64,000 nucleotides of DNA from assembly GCA_016217545.1 (NCBI GenBank), contig JACRHT010000002.1, positions 372,001-436,000 of the forward strand, in the 5' to 3' direction. This stretch comes from Opitutia bacterium (GTDB lineage: Bacteria > Verrucomicrobiota > Verrucomicrobiia > Opitutales > Opitutaceae). Shown piece after piece: positions 1 to 11,636 of the stretch; position 1 is the stretch's first letter; the number at the start of each line of letters is the position of its first letter. The notes under the pieces were generated by a model that saw only the letters and a program-made list of their open reading frames with translations, ran no database searches and was not told the DNA's origin. The translations under genes were made by a program, and so were the position numbers.

Positions 1-615
1 GACGAGCGAATAATCGGTGCCGGTGAACGGCAGGCCGTCGGCCGCGTTGCATACGCAGAGCACGCCGATGAGTTTTTCGCGCACCATGATCGGCGCAGCG
101 ATGACGGAACGGACAACGAGCGCGGGATCGTCGTGCTTCACGATGCGCGGATCGCCCGGCGCGTTGACGACGAGTTCGCCGCGGCCGGTCGCCGCGACGC
201 GGCCCACGATGCCCTCGCCCACCGGGAACGATTCGGAGCGCAGCACCTGCTCGATGAATTTCGCGCGCGAGCCCATCTGCATGCGCTGCGTATCGCCGAT
301 CGGACGGTGCGGCGGGAACAGTCCCTCGACCGCCACGCCGCGCATCATGTCGTCCGCGCCCTTCTCGAAGATGCACGCGCTGAGCGCCCCGGTGCTGAGC
401 ATCGAGGCGTGCACGATGCGCTGGAAAAGTTCGTCACGCGAAAGGCGCTCGCCCACCGCGTCGACCATCGTGTGCATGTAGTCGAGGACGATTTGCCGCT
501 CCTCGAGCAGCGACGTCTTTTCCTCTTCAACTCGCGCCGCCTGACGCTTCGCCCGCCAGTAGAAGGCGTAGACGAGAATGGCACCGGCCATCGCGCCAAG
601 GAGGAACAGCATCAT
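1..615 (-). CDS. Membrane-anchored GAF-domain sensor protein (3' end outside window)
   Basis: The start is at 615 (ATG; a second ATG follows directly at 612), and the reading frame is open to the window edge, giving 205 visible residues. The N-terminus MMLFLLGAMAGAILVYAFYW is one membrane segment. A basic coiled-coil linker follows, and then a GAF domain from about residue 45, recognisable by its 'GIVGRVAATG', 'SVIAAPIM' and 'LIGVLCVCN' stretches. GAF domains bind small ligands or mediate dimerisation. The gene lies downstream of and co-directional with a STAS protein, so the missing C-terminus may be a PP2C/RsbU-type phosphatase acting on that STAS partner. That is inference only, because the effector domain is not visible. 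Confidence 0.75.
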   Translation of the reverse strand, partial: MMLFLLGAMAGAILVYAFYWRAKRQAARVEEEKTSLLEERQIVLDYMHTMVDAVGERLSRDELFQRIVHASMLSTGALSACIFEKGADDMMRGVAVEGLFPPHRPIGDTQRMQMGSRAKFIEQVLRSESFPVGEGIVGRVAATGRGELVVNAPGDPRIVKHDDPALVVRSVIAAPIMVREKLIGVLCVCNAADGLPFTGTDYSLV

Positions 616-754
616 GGTCCGAACAAATTGAAACTCCGTCGGCGCAAAGCCCAGCCGATTTCGACGACCGGCGGCGACCACCTGCGGCCTCCGGGCGCAG
701 GAGCGCGAACAACCTGCGCGACCAACTCCGACTTAAAGAAGCCGGACGGCCGAA

Positions 755-1270
755 TCAGCGGCCGGTTTCCACCCGGCTGCGCAGAAAGGCGAGCACGTCC
801 TGGAACTTGGCCGCGTTGGCCGAATCGGCGCTGACGAGATTCTCGTGCGCTTCGAGGACGAGCTTGGCGCTCTCGATCTCGTTCTTCTTGGCTTCGGTCA
901 GCGCCTGCGACGTCGAGCCGTCGAAGGAGAGATTCGCGGCGCCGGAGTCGACCGTGGCGAGGCGGTGCAGGCCGAGGTTGCGGATGAGTTCGAGGTTGCG
1001 CTCGCCGACGCGCACGAGCGTGAGGCTGCCCGGCGGATTGAGTTTCCGCATCTGCAGCGCGGCGCCCGCGAGGACGCCGAGGAAGGTGCTGTCCATGCTC
1101 GTGCACGCCTGAAAATCGAGCGCGAAGCGGGTCTTCCCCTGCTTCACCATCTCGTTGAAGAAATCCTTCAGGCAGCCGCTGTTCGTGAACGCCGCGCGTC
1201 CGTCGATGCGAACGAGCACCGGGTCCGAGTAGGCGTTGACGAGGAAGACGGGTTTGGCGGTTTCGGGCAT
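755..1270 (-). CDS. STAS-domain protein, anti-sigma factor antagonist-like
   Basis: This is a 171-residue protein whose residues about 10-110 form a STAS domain. The strand-helix signature 'LDFQACTSMDSTFLGVL' holds a serine (S61) at the position usually phosphorylated by an anti-sigma kinase. STAS antagonists act in the cytoplasm by partner switching: the dephosphorylated form sequesters an anti-sigma factor or kinase. The C-terminal 60 residues are a charged helical extension not typical of SpoIIAA/RsbV proteins of about 110 residues. It sits between aconitase and a GAF protein on the same strand. The cognate anti-sigma factor is not in the window. Confidence 0.8.
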   Translation of the reverse strand: MPETAKPVFLVNAYSDPVLVRIDGRAAFTNSGCLKDFFNEMVKQGKTRFALDFQACTSMDSTFLGVLAGAALQMRKLNPPGSLTLVRVGERNLELIRNLGLHRLATVDSGAANLSFDGSTSQALTEAKKNEIESAKLVLEAHENLVSADSANAAKFQDVLAFLRSRVETGR

Positions 1271-1278
1271 GGGTGAAA

Positions 1279-1333
1279 GGTAGGGCGAATCCTCTGGATG
1301 AGCCGCGGCTCGTCGAGGACGACTCGCCCTACC
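1279..1333. repeat. Palindromic intergenic repeat, GGTAGGGCGA type
   Basis: Terminal arms GGTAGGGCGA (1279-1288) and TCGCCCTACC (1324-1333) are perfect inverted repeats of 10 bp. A second, inner palindrome GAGCCGCGGCTC lies at 1300-1311. It fills the gap between the acnA stop and the STAS start, so it would form a stable hairpin in a read-through transcript and could attenuate it. Related sequences occur at 24829-24911, 29646-29685 and 31911-31952. Confidence 0.75.
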
Positions 1334-1343
1334 GTTTTCAGAG

Positions 1344-4028
<2,685 letters not shown>

Positions 4029-4036
4029 GGTGGAGA

Positions 4037-4126
4037 GGAAGTAGGAAGTAACAGGTAACAAGTATCAGGACAGAGCCAGTGCCGAAAAATTTGTTGGCAC
4101 TTGGCCCTTGATACCGGGCACTTCGC
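4037..4126. repeat. Degenerate 7-bp-period array with inverted arms (AAGTNNC type)
   Basis: Read in sevens from 4037: GGAAGTA, GGAAGTA, ACAGGTA, ACAAGTA, TCAGGAC, AGAGCCA, GTGCCGA. The second arm (about 4092-4126) reads on the minus strand as GCGAAGT, GCCCGGT, ATCAAGG, GCCAAGT, GCCAACA. The arms are partly complementary (for example GTATCA with TGATAC, and GCCAGTGCC with GGCACTTGGC), so an imperfect hairpin can form between the peroxiredoxin and acnA. Confidence 0.65.
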
Positions 4127-4131
4127 GCGCC

Positions 4132-4605
4132 TCAGCGCGCGAGCGCGGCCTTGACCTTGTCGAAGCTCGGGAGGTCTTTCGGCGTCGGGGTCTGCTCGGA
4201 GTATTTGATCACGCCGTCCTGGCCGATGACGAAAGCCGCGCGCGCCGCGGTGTCGCCGACACCGGCGAGGTTCGGGAACACGACGTCGTAGGCCTTCGTG
4301 GTCGTCTTGTTCAGGTCGGAGAGCAGCGTGACGGTGATCTTGTTGGCCTTGGCCCAAGCCTCGTGGGTGAACGGGCTGTCGACGCTGATGCCGTAGACCG
4401 CCGCGCCGAGATCGGCGTAGCCGGAGAGGCCGTTCGAGATGTCGCACATCTCCGCCGTGCAGACGCCGGTGTAGGCCAGCGGGAAGAACAGCAGCACGAC
4501 CTGCTGCTTGCCGAAGTGGTCGCTGAGCTTGATGTCTTTGAGACCGTCCGCGGTCTTGGTCTTCAGGGTGAAATCCGGGGCTTTGGTGCCGACTGCGAGA
4601 GCCAT
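4132..4605 (-). CDS. Peroxiredoxin, BCP/PrxQ-like spacing of cysteines
   Basis: A 157-residue thioredoxin-fold peroxidase that reduces hydroperoxides. The peroxidatic motif is 'YTGVCTAEMC', with C49 peroxidatic and C54 in the CX4C position where PrxQ/BCP enzymes carry the resolving cysteine. The conserved PxxxT/SxxC environment and the downstream 'GISVDSPFTHEAWA' are typical of the family. I start at MALAVGTKAP (4605) rather than 16 codons earlier, because the longer form prepends a proline-rich stretch without similarity. The next gene on the strand is acnA. Confidence 0.92.
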   Translation of the reverse strand: MALAVGTKAPDFTLKTKTADGLKDIKLSDHFGKQQVVLLFFPLAYTGVCTAEMCDISNGLSGYADLGAAVYGISVDSPFTHEAWAKANKITVTLLSDLNKTTTKAYDVVFPNLAGVGDTAARAAFVIGQDGVIKYSEQTPTPKDLPSFDKVKAALAR

Positions 4606-4913
4606 GATGGGTGTGGGTTGTGTGGGTTCGTGGGAGCGGGCGCCGGGAGGCAAACCCGCAGCGAAAGAAGGGCCAAAGTAGAGCCCCGCTCAAGCGCGCG
4701 GCAACCCCCTTTTCGCGATATGAGTCGCCTTACTTTTTTCGCGGCCCACGTCATTAGCTGACGTCGCGCGAAGACCGGCCGAGCCACGAACGTCCCCCCG
4801 CAATCGCATTTCCTGCACAGCCAATAAATGCGGAGGTTCCGCCGTTGCGACTCCACGAGCCACCGAGCAGCATCTCCGTTCGGGGGGATCACAATCGATC
4901 GTTGGCGTGCGCT
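4606..4913. other. 308-bp intergenic region between divergent genes, with a small palindrome
   Basis: It separates the minus-strand peroxiredoxin from the plus-strand hybrid kinase and must hold both promoters. The only structured element I see is ACGTCA-TTAGC-TGACGT at 4748-4764 (6-bp arms), which could be an operator. An in-frame TTG at 4845 would extend the kinase by 23 codons, but that extension has no recognisable sequence. Confidence 0.45.
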
Positions 4914-7900
4914 ATGGAAAATTCGATTCAGCCGCATTCGGCTCCCAAACTTATTGTCGGTGTTGGTGCTTCCGCTGGTGGCCTCCGGGCTTTGGAAGCT
5001 CTCTTTCACGAGATGCCAGCCGACACCGGCTGCAGCTTCGTCGTCGTGCAGCACCTTTCGCCGGATTTCCGCAGTCTCATGGACGATCTGCTCAGTCGCC
5101 AGACGGCGATCAAGATCCGCCATGCCGAGCACGACATGCCGCTCGAAGCCGACACGATCTATCTCAACCCGCCGAAAAAACTCACGCATCTCGTCGGCGG
5201 GCGCCTGCAACTCACCGATCGCGCCGCCGAGCGCGCCTTTGAGCAGCCGATCAACACCTTCCTCGAATCCGCAGCCGAATCCTTCGGGCCCTGCGCCGTC
5301 GCGATCATACTCTCCGGCACCGGCACCGACGGCACTGAAGGCGCGCGGTCCGTCAGCGCCGCCGGCGGTCTCGTGATCGTCCAGGAGCCGACCACGGCCG
5401 AGTTCGACGGCATGCCCGTGAGCGCGCTGCAAACGCGCTGCGCGGACTACGTGCTCGCGCCCGCGGCCATGCCCGCGGCGGTCGCCGCGTTCGCACGCGA
5501 TCCTGCATCCCGCCCGTGCCTGAATGGATCGGACGGCGCGGTCCCCGCCGAAACAGGCCAGCACATCCACGAATTCGCCCCGACGTTCCGCCTCCTGAAG
5601 GAGCGCTACGGCCTCGATTTCTCCCTCTACAAAATCGCCACGGTCCAGCGTCGCATCGTCCGTCGCGCCGCCCTGTCGGGCAATCCCGACGCCGGCTCGT
5701 TCATGAAGACCCTCGAGTCCGATCCGGCGGAACTCGACCGTCTCTACCGGGATTTGCTCATCGGGGTCACCGAGTTTTTCCGCGATCCTGCCGCATTCGC
5801 CGCGCTGCGCCGGTTGGTCTACGAACCGTTGCTGCGCGCCCGCCACGAGAACGAGATTCGCGTTTGGGTGGCGGGCTGCGCCACCGGCGAGGAGGCCTAC
5901 TCGCACGCCATCCTCCTCGCCGAGGTCGCGCGCGACTGCGATTTCCAGGGCCGCATCGCGATCTTCGCGACCGACGCCCATCGCTCGTCGCTCGAGTTCG
6001 CCTCCGCCGGTTGCTACAGCGCCGATCGCCTCGTCGGTCTCACCGACGCGATGCGCGAACGCTACTTCCACGCCGAGCGCGACGGCACCTTCCGCGTCGC
6101 CGCGGAAATCCGGCAGCGCGTCGTCTTCGCGCCGCACAACCTGCTCAGCGATCCGCCGTTCACGAAGATGCACGTCGTGAGCTGCCGCAACCTTCTCATC
6201 TACCTCACGCCCACCGCACAGGAACGGGCGATCTCCCTGCTCCACTACGCGCTGCGCCGCGGCGGCGTGATGATGCTCGGCTTGAGCGAGGGCGTGGGCC
6301 GCTTTGCCCCGAATTTCGATGTGCTCGACGGCAAGGAAAAGCTCTTCCGCAAGATTCGCGACGCTCACCTCCCCAGCCAGCTGCGCACCTCCGTCTCCCC
6401 GCGCGTCGAGCCCACCCGGTCCGCGACGGGCAACGGCTTTTCTCCCGCGGCGTCGCTGCCGCGCGGCCTGCTCCACGCCTACGATCAACTCCTCGCGCGC
6501 CACCTGCCCCCGGGCTTCATCATCCACCCCGACGGCGGCATCCTCCACTACATCGGCGACAGCGCCCGCTTCCTCGACCCGCAACACGGCCTCGCCTCCG
6601 ACAACATCCTCGCGCGCACCCACGGCGACCTGCGCCTCGCCCTCTCGACGCTCCTCCCCACGGTTCAACGGCAACTTTCCGCCCAGCAAAGTCGGAGCGT
6701 TCGCGTCGATCGCGCCGACGCCGATTCCGTCTTGCTCGACATCGTCGTCACGCCGCTCTCCGAGGAACGTTCCGGCGCGCTGCTGCTGCACGTCGCCCTG
6801 ACTCCCGTCGCCGCACCCGCGCGCCCCGCCGAGGCCACCGCCAACGGCACCGCGCCCATCGACTTCTCCCACGACGCCGAGCAAGCCCGCCGCATCGCCG
6901 ACCTCGAGCAGGAACTCGTCACCACCAAGGACAGCCTGCAATCCACCGTCGAAGAGTTGCAGGCCACCAACGAGGAACTCCAGGCCGCCAACGAGGAGAT
7001 GCTCGCCGCCAACGAGGAACTCCAATCGACCAACGAGGAACTCCACTCCGTCAACGAAGAGCTCTACACGGTGAACGCCGAGTTCGAGCGCAAGAACACC
7101 GAGCTCAACCAGACCGTCGCCGACCTCGACAATCTCCTCGGCGCCACCGATGCCGGCACGCTCTTCCTCGACCGCGACCTCCGCATCCGCCGTTTCAATC
7201 CCGCCATCCAGGCCACCTTCAACCTCCTCCCACAGGACCTCGGCCGCTCCATCGAGCATATCGCGTATCACCTCTCCAATCAGACCCAGATGATCGAGGA
7301 GGCCCGCCGCGTCATCGAGACCGGCCAGCCCTCCGAAGCCGAGGAACGCACGCGCGACGGCCGCTACCTTCTCCGCCGCATCCTTCCCTTCCACGGCAAC
7401 GCCCGCGCCATCGAGGGAGTCGTCCTCACCTTCACCCGCATCGATCTCATCAAGGAGATGCAGACCAAGCTCGACCTCGCGATGGCCTCCGCCCGCCTCG
7501 TCTGGTGGGAATGGGATCTCCAGACCGACCGCCTTCTCACCCACGCCAGCAACTGGTGCATCCTCGGCTACTCCATCGACTCCCTCACGCCCACCTCCGC
7601 CACCTGGTTCAAACTCACCCACCCCGACGACCTCGACAACGTCCGCCAGTCCATCGAGGACGCTCTCGCCGGCAAAACCGTCGACTGGGAATGCGAGCAC
7701 CGCCTCCTCGCGCAGGATAAAACCTGGCGTTGGGTCCTCAACAAAGGCCGCATCATCAAGCGCACCCCCGACGGCCGCCCGCTCCAACTCATCGGCACCA
7801 CGCAGGACATCCATCACCGCAAAGTCGCCGAGTTCCACCTCCGCCAACTCAGCCAAGCCATCGAGCAGGCCGACGCCGGCGTCATGGTCACCGAGGCCGA

Positions 7901-9437
7901 CGGCACCATCGAGTTCGTCAACACCGCCTTCCTCCGCACCAGCGGCTACGAAGCCGCGGACGTCATCGGCCGCAACCCGCGCTTCCTCAACTCCGGTCAT
8001 CACCCGCCGGAATTCTTCGCCCAACTCTGGGCCACGATCAGCCGCGGCGACGTCTGGCGCGGCGAGATCGTCAACAAGCGACGCGACGGCGACCTCTTCA
8101 CCGAACGCGTCTCCATCACGCCCCTGCGCCAGCGCGACGGCCGCATCACGCACTTCGTCGCCGTCCTCGACGATATCACCGCGCTCAAGGTCTCCGACGA
8201 CGCCCGCCGCCGCCTCGAAACCCAGCTCCTCCAATCCCAGAAAATGGAGACGCTCGGCACCCTCGCCGGCGGCATCGCGCACGACTTCAACAACCTCCTC
8301 ACCGGCATCCTCGGCTACGCCAGCCTCGCCCGCGGCGAAGTGCCGCCCGGCAGCGCCGCCCTCACGCACATCGACGCCGTCGACATCGCCGCCCGCCGCG
8401 CCGCCGATCTCGTCCACCGCATCCTCGCGTTCAGCCGCCACCACGCGCCCACGCAGGTGCCGATCGTCGCCGCCAAATACGTCCGCGAGCTCGCGCTGAT
8501 GCTCCGCCCCAGCCTCCCGGCCACCATCGAACTCGTCATCAACGACCAATCCGAAGACGCGTCCGTCATCATCGACCCGGTGCAATTCGAGCAGGTCGTC
8601 ATGAACCTCTGCACCAACGCCGCCCAAGCCATCGGCACGCGACAAAGCGCCATCCGCCTCGACCTCACCGTCGTTCGCCTCGACGAGCCGCAGCAATTCG
8701 ACGTCGGCTCCCTCGCCGCCGGCCGTTACCTCCGGCTCACCATCGCCGACAACGGCCCCGGCATCCCACCCGAAGTCCTCCCGCGCATCTTCGATCCCTT
8801 CTTCACCACCAAGGATCCCCAGCGCGGCACCGGCCTCGGCCTCGCCATCGTCCAAAACATCGTCACCGCCCAAGGCGGCGCCGTCGCCGTCCAATCCACC
8901 CTCGGTGTCGGCACCGTCTTCTCCGTCTACCTGCCGCTGCTCGGCGTCACGGAGCGACCGGCCGCCCTGCCGCCCCTCGGGTCACGCGCCCCATCCTTGA
9001 ACAGCGCTTCGCCGGTCGGTCCCACCGCCCGACTCGACGGCGTCACCGTCTTCGTCGTCGACGACGAGCAGTTCGTCGCCGACCTCACCAAGCTCACGCT
9101 CGAGACCGCCGGCGCGAAAGTCACCGCGTTCTATCGCCCCGAAGACTGCTTCGCCGCGCTCACCGCCAATCCCGCCGCCGCGCAACTCCTCGTCACCGAC
9201 CAGATCATGCCCGGCATCTCCGGCTCCGAGCTCATCGCCCAGCTCCGCGCGAAAGGTTGCACCGTGCCCGCGCTGCTCGTTTCCGGCTACTCCCGCGGCG
9301 CCAACGTCCCCAAGCTTCAAGCGTTCGGTTCCTGCCGCTTCCTCACGAAACCCTTCGAACGGAAAACCCTCCTCGCCGAACTCACCGCGCTCCTCGCCAC
9401 CGCGTCCCAGCGGGCCGACCAGACCAACGACACCTGA
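4914..9437 (+). CDS. CheB-CheR-PAS-histidine kinase-receiver hybrid protein
   Basis: A 1507-residue cytoplasmic sensory fusion. Residues about 10-190 are a CheB methylesterase with S20 in 'GASAGG', H47 in 'QHLSPDF' and the Asp of 'SGTGTDGTEGA'. Residues about 215-465 are a CheR methyltransferase ('RDLLIGVTEFFRDP', 'GCATGEEAYS', 'CRNLLIYL'). A long coiled coil made of repeated 'NEELQ' heptads follows, then three PAS-type domains. Next are a HisKA domain with H1123 in 'GGIAHDFNN', an HATPase ('NGPGIPPEV', 'GTGLGLAIVQ') and a C-terminal receiver with D1429 in 'LLVTDQIMPG'. No CheB N-terminal receiver is present. Transmembrane segments are absent. Such hybrids couple chemoreceptor-like methylation chemistry to two-component phosphotransfer; the input and output here are unknown. 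Confidence 0.93.
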   Translation: MENSIQPHSAPKLIVGVGASAGGLRALEALFHEMPADTGCSFVVVQHLSPDFRSLMDDLLSRQTAIKIRHAEHDMPLEADTIYLNPPKKLTHLVGGRLQLTDRAAERAFEQPINTFLESAAESFGPCAVAIILSGTGTDGTEGARSVSAAGGLVIVQEPTTAEFDGMPVSALQTRCADYVLAPAAMPAAVAAFARDPASRPCLNGSDGAVPAETGQHIHEFAPTFRLLKERYGLDFSLYKIATVQRRIVRRAALSGNPDAGSFMKTLESDPAELDRLYRDLLIGVTEFFRDPAAFAALRRLVYEPLLRARHENEIRVWVAGCATGEEAYSHAILLAEVARDCDFQGRIAIFATDAHRSSLEFASAGCYSADRLVGLTDAMRERYFHAERDGTFRVAAEIRQRVVFAPHNLLSDPPFTKMHVVSCRNLLIYLTPTAQERAISLLHYALRRGGVMMLGLSEGVGRFAPNFDVLDGKEKLFRKIRDAHLPSQLRTSVSPRVEPTRSATGNGFSPAASLPRGLLHAYDQLLARHLPPGFIIHPDGGILHYIGDSARFLDPQHGLASDNILARTHGDLRLALSTLLPTVQRQLSAQQSRSVRVDRADADSVLLDIVVTPLSEERSGALLLHVALTPVAAPARPAEATANGTAPIDFSHDAEQARRIADLEQELVTTKDSLQSTVEELQATNEELQAANEEMLAANEELQSTNEELHSVNEELYTVNAEFERKNTELNQTVADLDNLLGATDAGTLFLDRDLRIRRFNPAIQATFNLLPQDLGRSIEHIAYHLSNQTQMIEEARRVIETGQPSEAEERTRDGRYLLRRILPFHGNARAIEGVVLTFTRIDLIKEMQTKLDLAMASARLVWWEWDLQTDRLLTHASNWCILGYSIDSLTPTSATWFKLTHPDDLDNVRQSIEDALAGKTVDWECEHRLLAQDKTWRWVLNKGRIIKRTPDGRPLQLIGTTQDIHHRKVAEFHLRQLSQAIEQADAGVMVTEADGTIEFVNTAFLRTSGYEAADVIGRNPRFLNSGHHPPEFFAQLWATISRGDVWRGEIVNKRRDGDLFTERVSITPLRQRDGRITHFVAVLDDITALKVSDDARRRLETQLLQSQKMETLGTLAGGIAHDFNNLLTGILGYASLARGEVPPGSAALTHIDAVDIAARRAADLVHRILAFSRHHAPTQVPIVAAKYVRELALMLRPSLPATIELVINDQSEDASVIIDPVQFEQVVMNLCTNAAQAIGTRQSAIRLDLTVVRLDEPQQFDVGSLAAGRYLRLTIADNGPGIPPEVLPRIFDPFFTTKDPQRGTGLGLAIVQNIVTAQGGAVAVQSTLGVGTVFSVYLPLLGVTERPAALPPLGSRAPSLNSASPVGPTARLDGVTVFVVDDEQFVADLTKLTLETAGAKVTAFYRPEDCFAALTANPAAAQLLVTDQIMPGISGSELIAQLRAKGCTVPALLVSGYSRGANVPKLQAFGSCRFLTKPFERKTLLAELTALLATASQRADQTNDT

Positions 9438-9469
9438 TCGGCACCCTCCGCCCGCAGCGAGCGCTCGCT

Positions 9470-10225
9470 TCAGGGTTGCGACACTTTCAGTCGGAAAAAC
9501 ACCTGCGGCCGGCCGGCCATCGCGACGCGCCCCTGCCAGGTTTCGGTCGCACCCGCGACCGTGCGCGCGTGCGTGACGCCGCTCGTGGTCCACGTCGCCA
9601 GATCCGTCGACACCTCCACCGCATAAGTCACATCCGTGCGGTCCGCCGGCCGCGTGTAAGTGAATATCCAATCCGTGCCGTCGTTGCTGGCCACCGGCGC
9701 CGGCGCGGCCTCCGCCACCTTCGGCTCCCGGCCAAGCGCGTATTCGGTCAGGTTGGACAGACCATCCCCGTCCGGATCAGCGGACGGTCCACCCACCGCC
9801 GGATCGAGCATCTGCTGGGCACTGAATCTCGCCAGCGACCACGACTGAAACGGCGGCAACGGACTCGTCAGGATCGTCCCGCTGTTGCCGGTGACAACCA
9901 GCATGGAGCCGTTCGAGCCGCTGAACTGGAGCGTGTTGGCGCTCGGCGTCGTGACGCTGTTCCACGTCACCGCGTCCCGGCTCGTCAGCAGCGTGCCCGC
10001 TAAACCAGTCACGACGAACTGTCCCGACGAACAATCGATGCGGAACAAGGTCGTGGTCGTTCCTGACGATCGGCTCGTCCAATTTTGCCCATCGGGACTC
10101 GTGAGGATGGTCCCGTCGTTGACCACCGCGACAAACTGCCCGACGCCCCAAGTCGCCCCGAGGATTGTGTTGGCTGTGTCGGAGGCTCGCGTGGTCCACG
10201 TGATCCCATTCGGACTGGTGCACAC
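9470..10225 (-). pseudogene. 5'-truncated remnant of a secreted repeat protein
   Basis: About 250 residues show protein-like sequence with no plausible start. From about 10225 the frame shows at least three copies of a 45-residue repeat built on 'TSPDGxxWTxRxSGT' and 'GQFVxVGxxGTILTS', typical of secreted beta-propeller-like proteins. A calcium-binding type stretch 'DPDGDGLSNLTEYALGRE' follows, and then a C-terminal beta domain. The open frame runs on to 10327, but that part is Arg/Ala-rich, lacks a signal peptide, and lies antisense to the tyrS promoter and start. I read this as the surviving 3' end of a longer gene cut off near 10225. It could alternatively be a short expressed gene with an unrecognised start. 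Confidence 0.6.
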
Positions 10226-10316
10226 CGCCCGCGCCGCGCGCAAGACCGGAGGCGCGACGTGGCGCATTGCGCTCTTGCGCCCGCGCCGCCCCGCCCCGTT
10301 AACTCGCCCCTCGATC

Positions 10317-11609
10317 ATGCACGACATCCTGGCCGAACTCGAGTGGCGTGGCCTCTACGCCGACAGCACAGACCGCGAAGCGCTGAGCAAGCGCCTCGCC
10401 GAAGGTCCGCTCGCGCTGTATTGCGGCTTCGACCCCACCGCCGACTCGCTCCACGTCGGCAATCTCGTGCCGCTCTTCGCGCTCCGCCGCTTCCAACTCG
10501 CCGGCCACCACCCCATCGCCCTCGCCGGCGGCGCCACTGGCATGGTCGGCGACCCGTCCGGCAAATCCGACGAGCGCAACCTCCAGACGCCCGAGCAAGT
10601 CGCGCACAACATCGCCGCCGTCCGCGCCCAGCTCGCCAAGTTCCTCGAATTCGACGCCGCCAAGACTCCGGCCAACAATCCCGCCCGCCTCGTCAACAAC
10701 GGCGACTGGATCGGCCCGATGTCCTTCCTCGAATTCCTCCGCGACGTCGGCAAGCACGTCACGGTGAACTCGATGGTCGCGAAGGACTCCGTCCGCTCCC
10801 GCATGGAAGACCGCGCCAGCGGCATCAGCTTCACGGAGTTCAGCTACATGCTGCTCCAAGGCTACGACTTCTTCCACCTGCGCAAGGAGTTCAACTGCGA
10901 GCTCCAAGTCGGCGCCACCGACCAGTGGGGCAACATCACCGTCGGCACCGAGCTCACCCGCAAGAAACTCGGCGCCACCGTCTGGGGCCTCGTCTTCCCG
11001 CTGCTGACGAAGTCCGACGGCACCAAATACGGCAAGACCGCCACCGGCACCGTCTGGCTCGATCCGAAGAAAACGAGCCCGTATCGCTTCTACCAATTCT
11101 TCGTGAACGCCGATGACGCCGACGTCATCAAGCTCCTCAAGACGCTCACGTTCCTCTCGCGCGACGAGATCACCGCGCTCGAAAACGAACTGGAGGCCAA
11201 CCCCGGTGCCCGCGCCGCGCAGAAGGCCCTCGCCCGCGAGATGACCACGCTCGTGCACGGCACCGACGCCCTCGCTGCCGCGCTCAAGGCCAGCGAAATC
11301 CTCTTCGGCGGCTCGCTCGACGGCGTGACCGAGGAAATCTTCCACGACGTCGTGGGCGAAGTCCCAACCAAGGACCTCGAACGCGCGAAGCTCGACGGAG
11401 CCGGCGCGCCGATCATCGACCTCGTCGTGGCCGCAGGCCTCGAACCCTCGAAAGGCGCCGCGCGCAAATCCCTCGAAGCCGGCGGCGTCTACCTGAACAA
11501 CGTCCGCGCCGACCTCTCACGCGCCGTCACGAGCGCCGACCTGCTCTTCGGCAAGTATCTCCTCCTTCGCAAAGGCAAGCGCAGCTACGCCGTCCTCACG
11601 GCGAAGTGA
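10317..11609 (+). CDS. tyrS: Tyrosine--tRNA ligase
   Basis: A 430-residue class I aminoacyl-tRNA synthetase charging tRNA-Tyr. The HIGH-like motif is 'SLHVGNLVPL', the KMSKS-equivalent is 'KYGKTATGTVWLD', and the tyrosine-binding region contains 'GATDQWGNIT'. A C-terminal S4 RNA-binding domain ends the protein ('ARKSLEAGGVYLNN'). I start at MHDILAELEW (10317); the frame is open upstream, but that part is antisense to the neighbouring remnant and not TyrRS-like. Its upstream region must lie in the roughly 90 bp before 10317. Confidence 0.97.
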   Translation: MHDILAELEWRGLYADSTDREALSKRLAEGPLALYCGFDPTADSLHVGNLVPLFALRRFQLAGHHPIALAGGATGMVGDPSGKSDERNLQTPEQVAHNIAAVRAQLAKFLEFDAAKTPANNPARLVNNGDWIGPMSFLEFLRDVGKHVTVNSMVAKDSVRSRMEDRASGISFTEFSYMLLQGYDFFHLRKEFNCELQVGATDQWGNITVGTELTRKKLGATVWGLVFPLLTKSDGTKYGKTATGTVWLDPKKTSPYRFYQFFVNADDADVIKLLKTLTFLSRDEITALENELEANPGARAAQKALAREMTTLVHGTDALAAALKASEILFGGSLDGVTEEIFHDVVGEVPTKDLERAKLDGAGAPIIDLVVAAGLEPSKGAARKSLEAGGVYLNNVRADLSRAVTSADLLFGKYLLLRKGKRSYAVLTAK

Positions 11610-11636
11610 TTCTCTCCTGCCCACAGTCGCACAGAA

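Noticed and set aside
4845-4913. TTG start giving a kinase 23 residues longer.
   Set aside because: The extension has no conserved character, and the CheB domain begins normally just after the ATG at 4914.
6900-7110. Apparent tandem DNA repeats in the kinase gene (GAGGAACTCCA-like units).
   Set aside because: They encode the NEELQ coiled-coil heptads of the linker, so the repetition is explained by protein structure and differs from the intergenic 7-bp arrays.
4563-8894. A 1443-codon open frame on the minus strand antisense to the hybrid kinase.
   Set aside because: Its translation is dominated by Gly/Ala/Glu/Asp/Val with no domain character, as expected for the antisense of a GC-rich gene. 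The plus-strand frame has clear CheB, CheR, kinase and receiver motifs.
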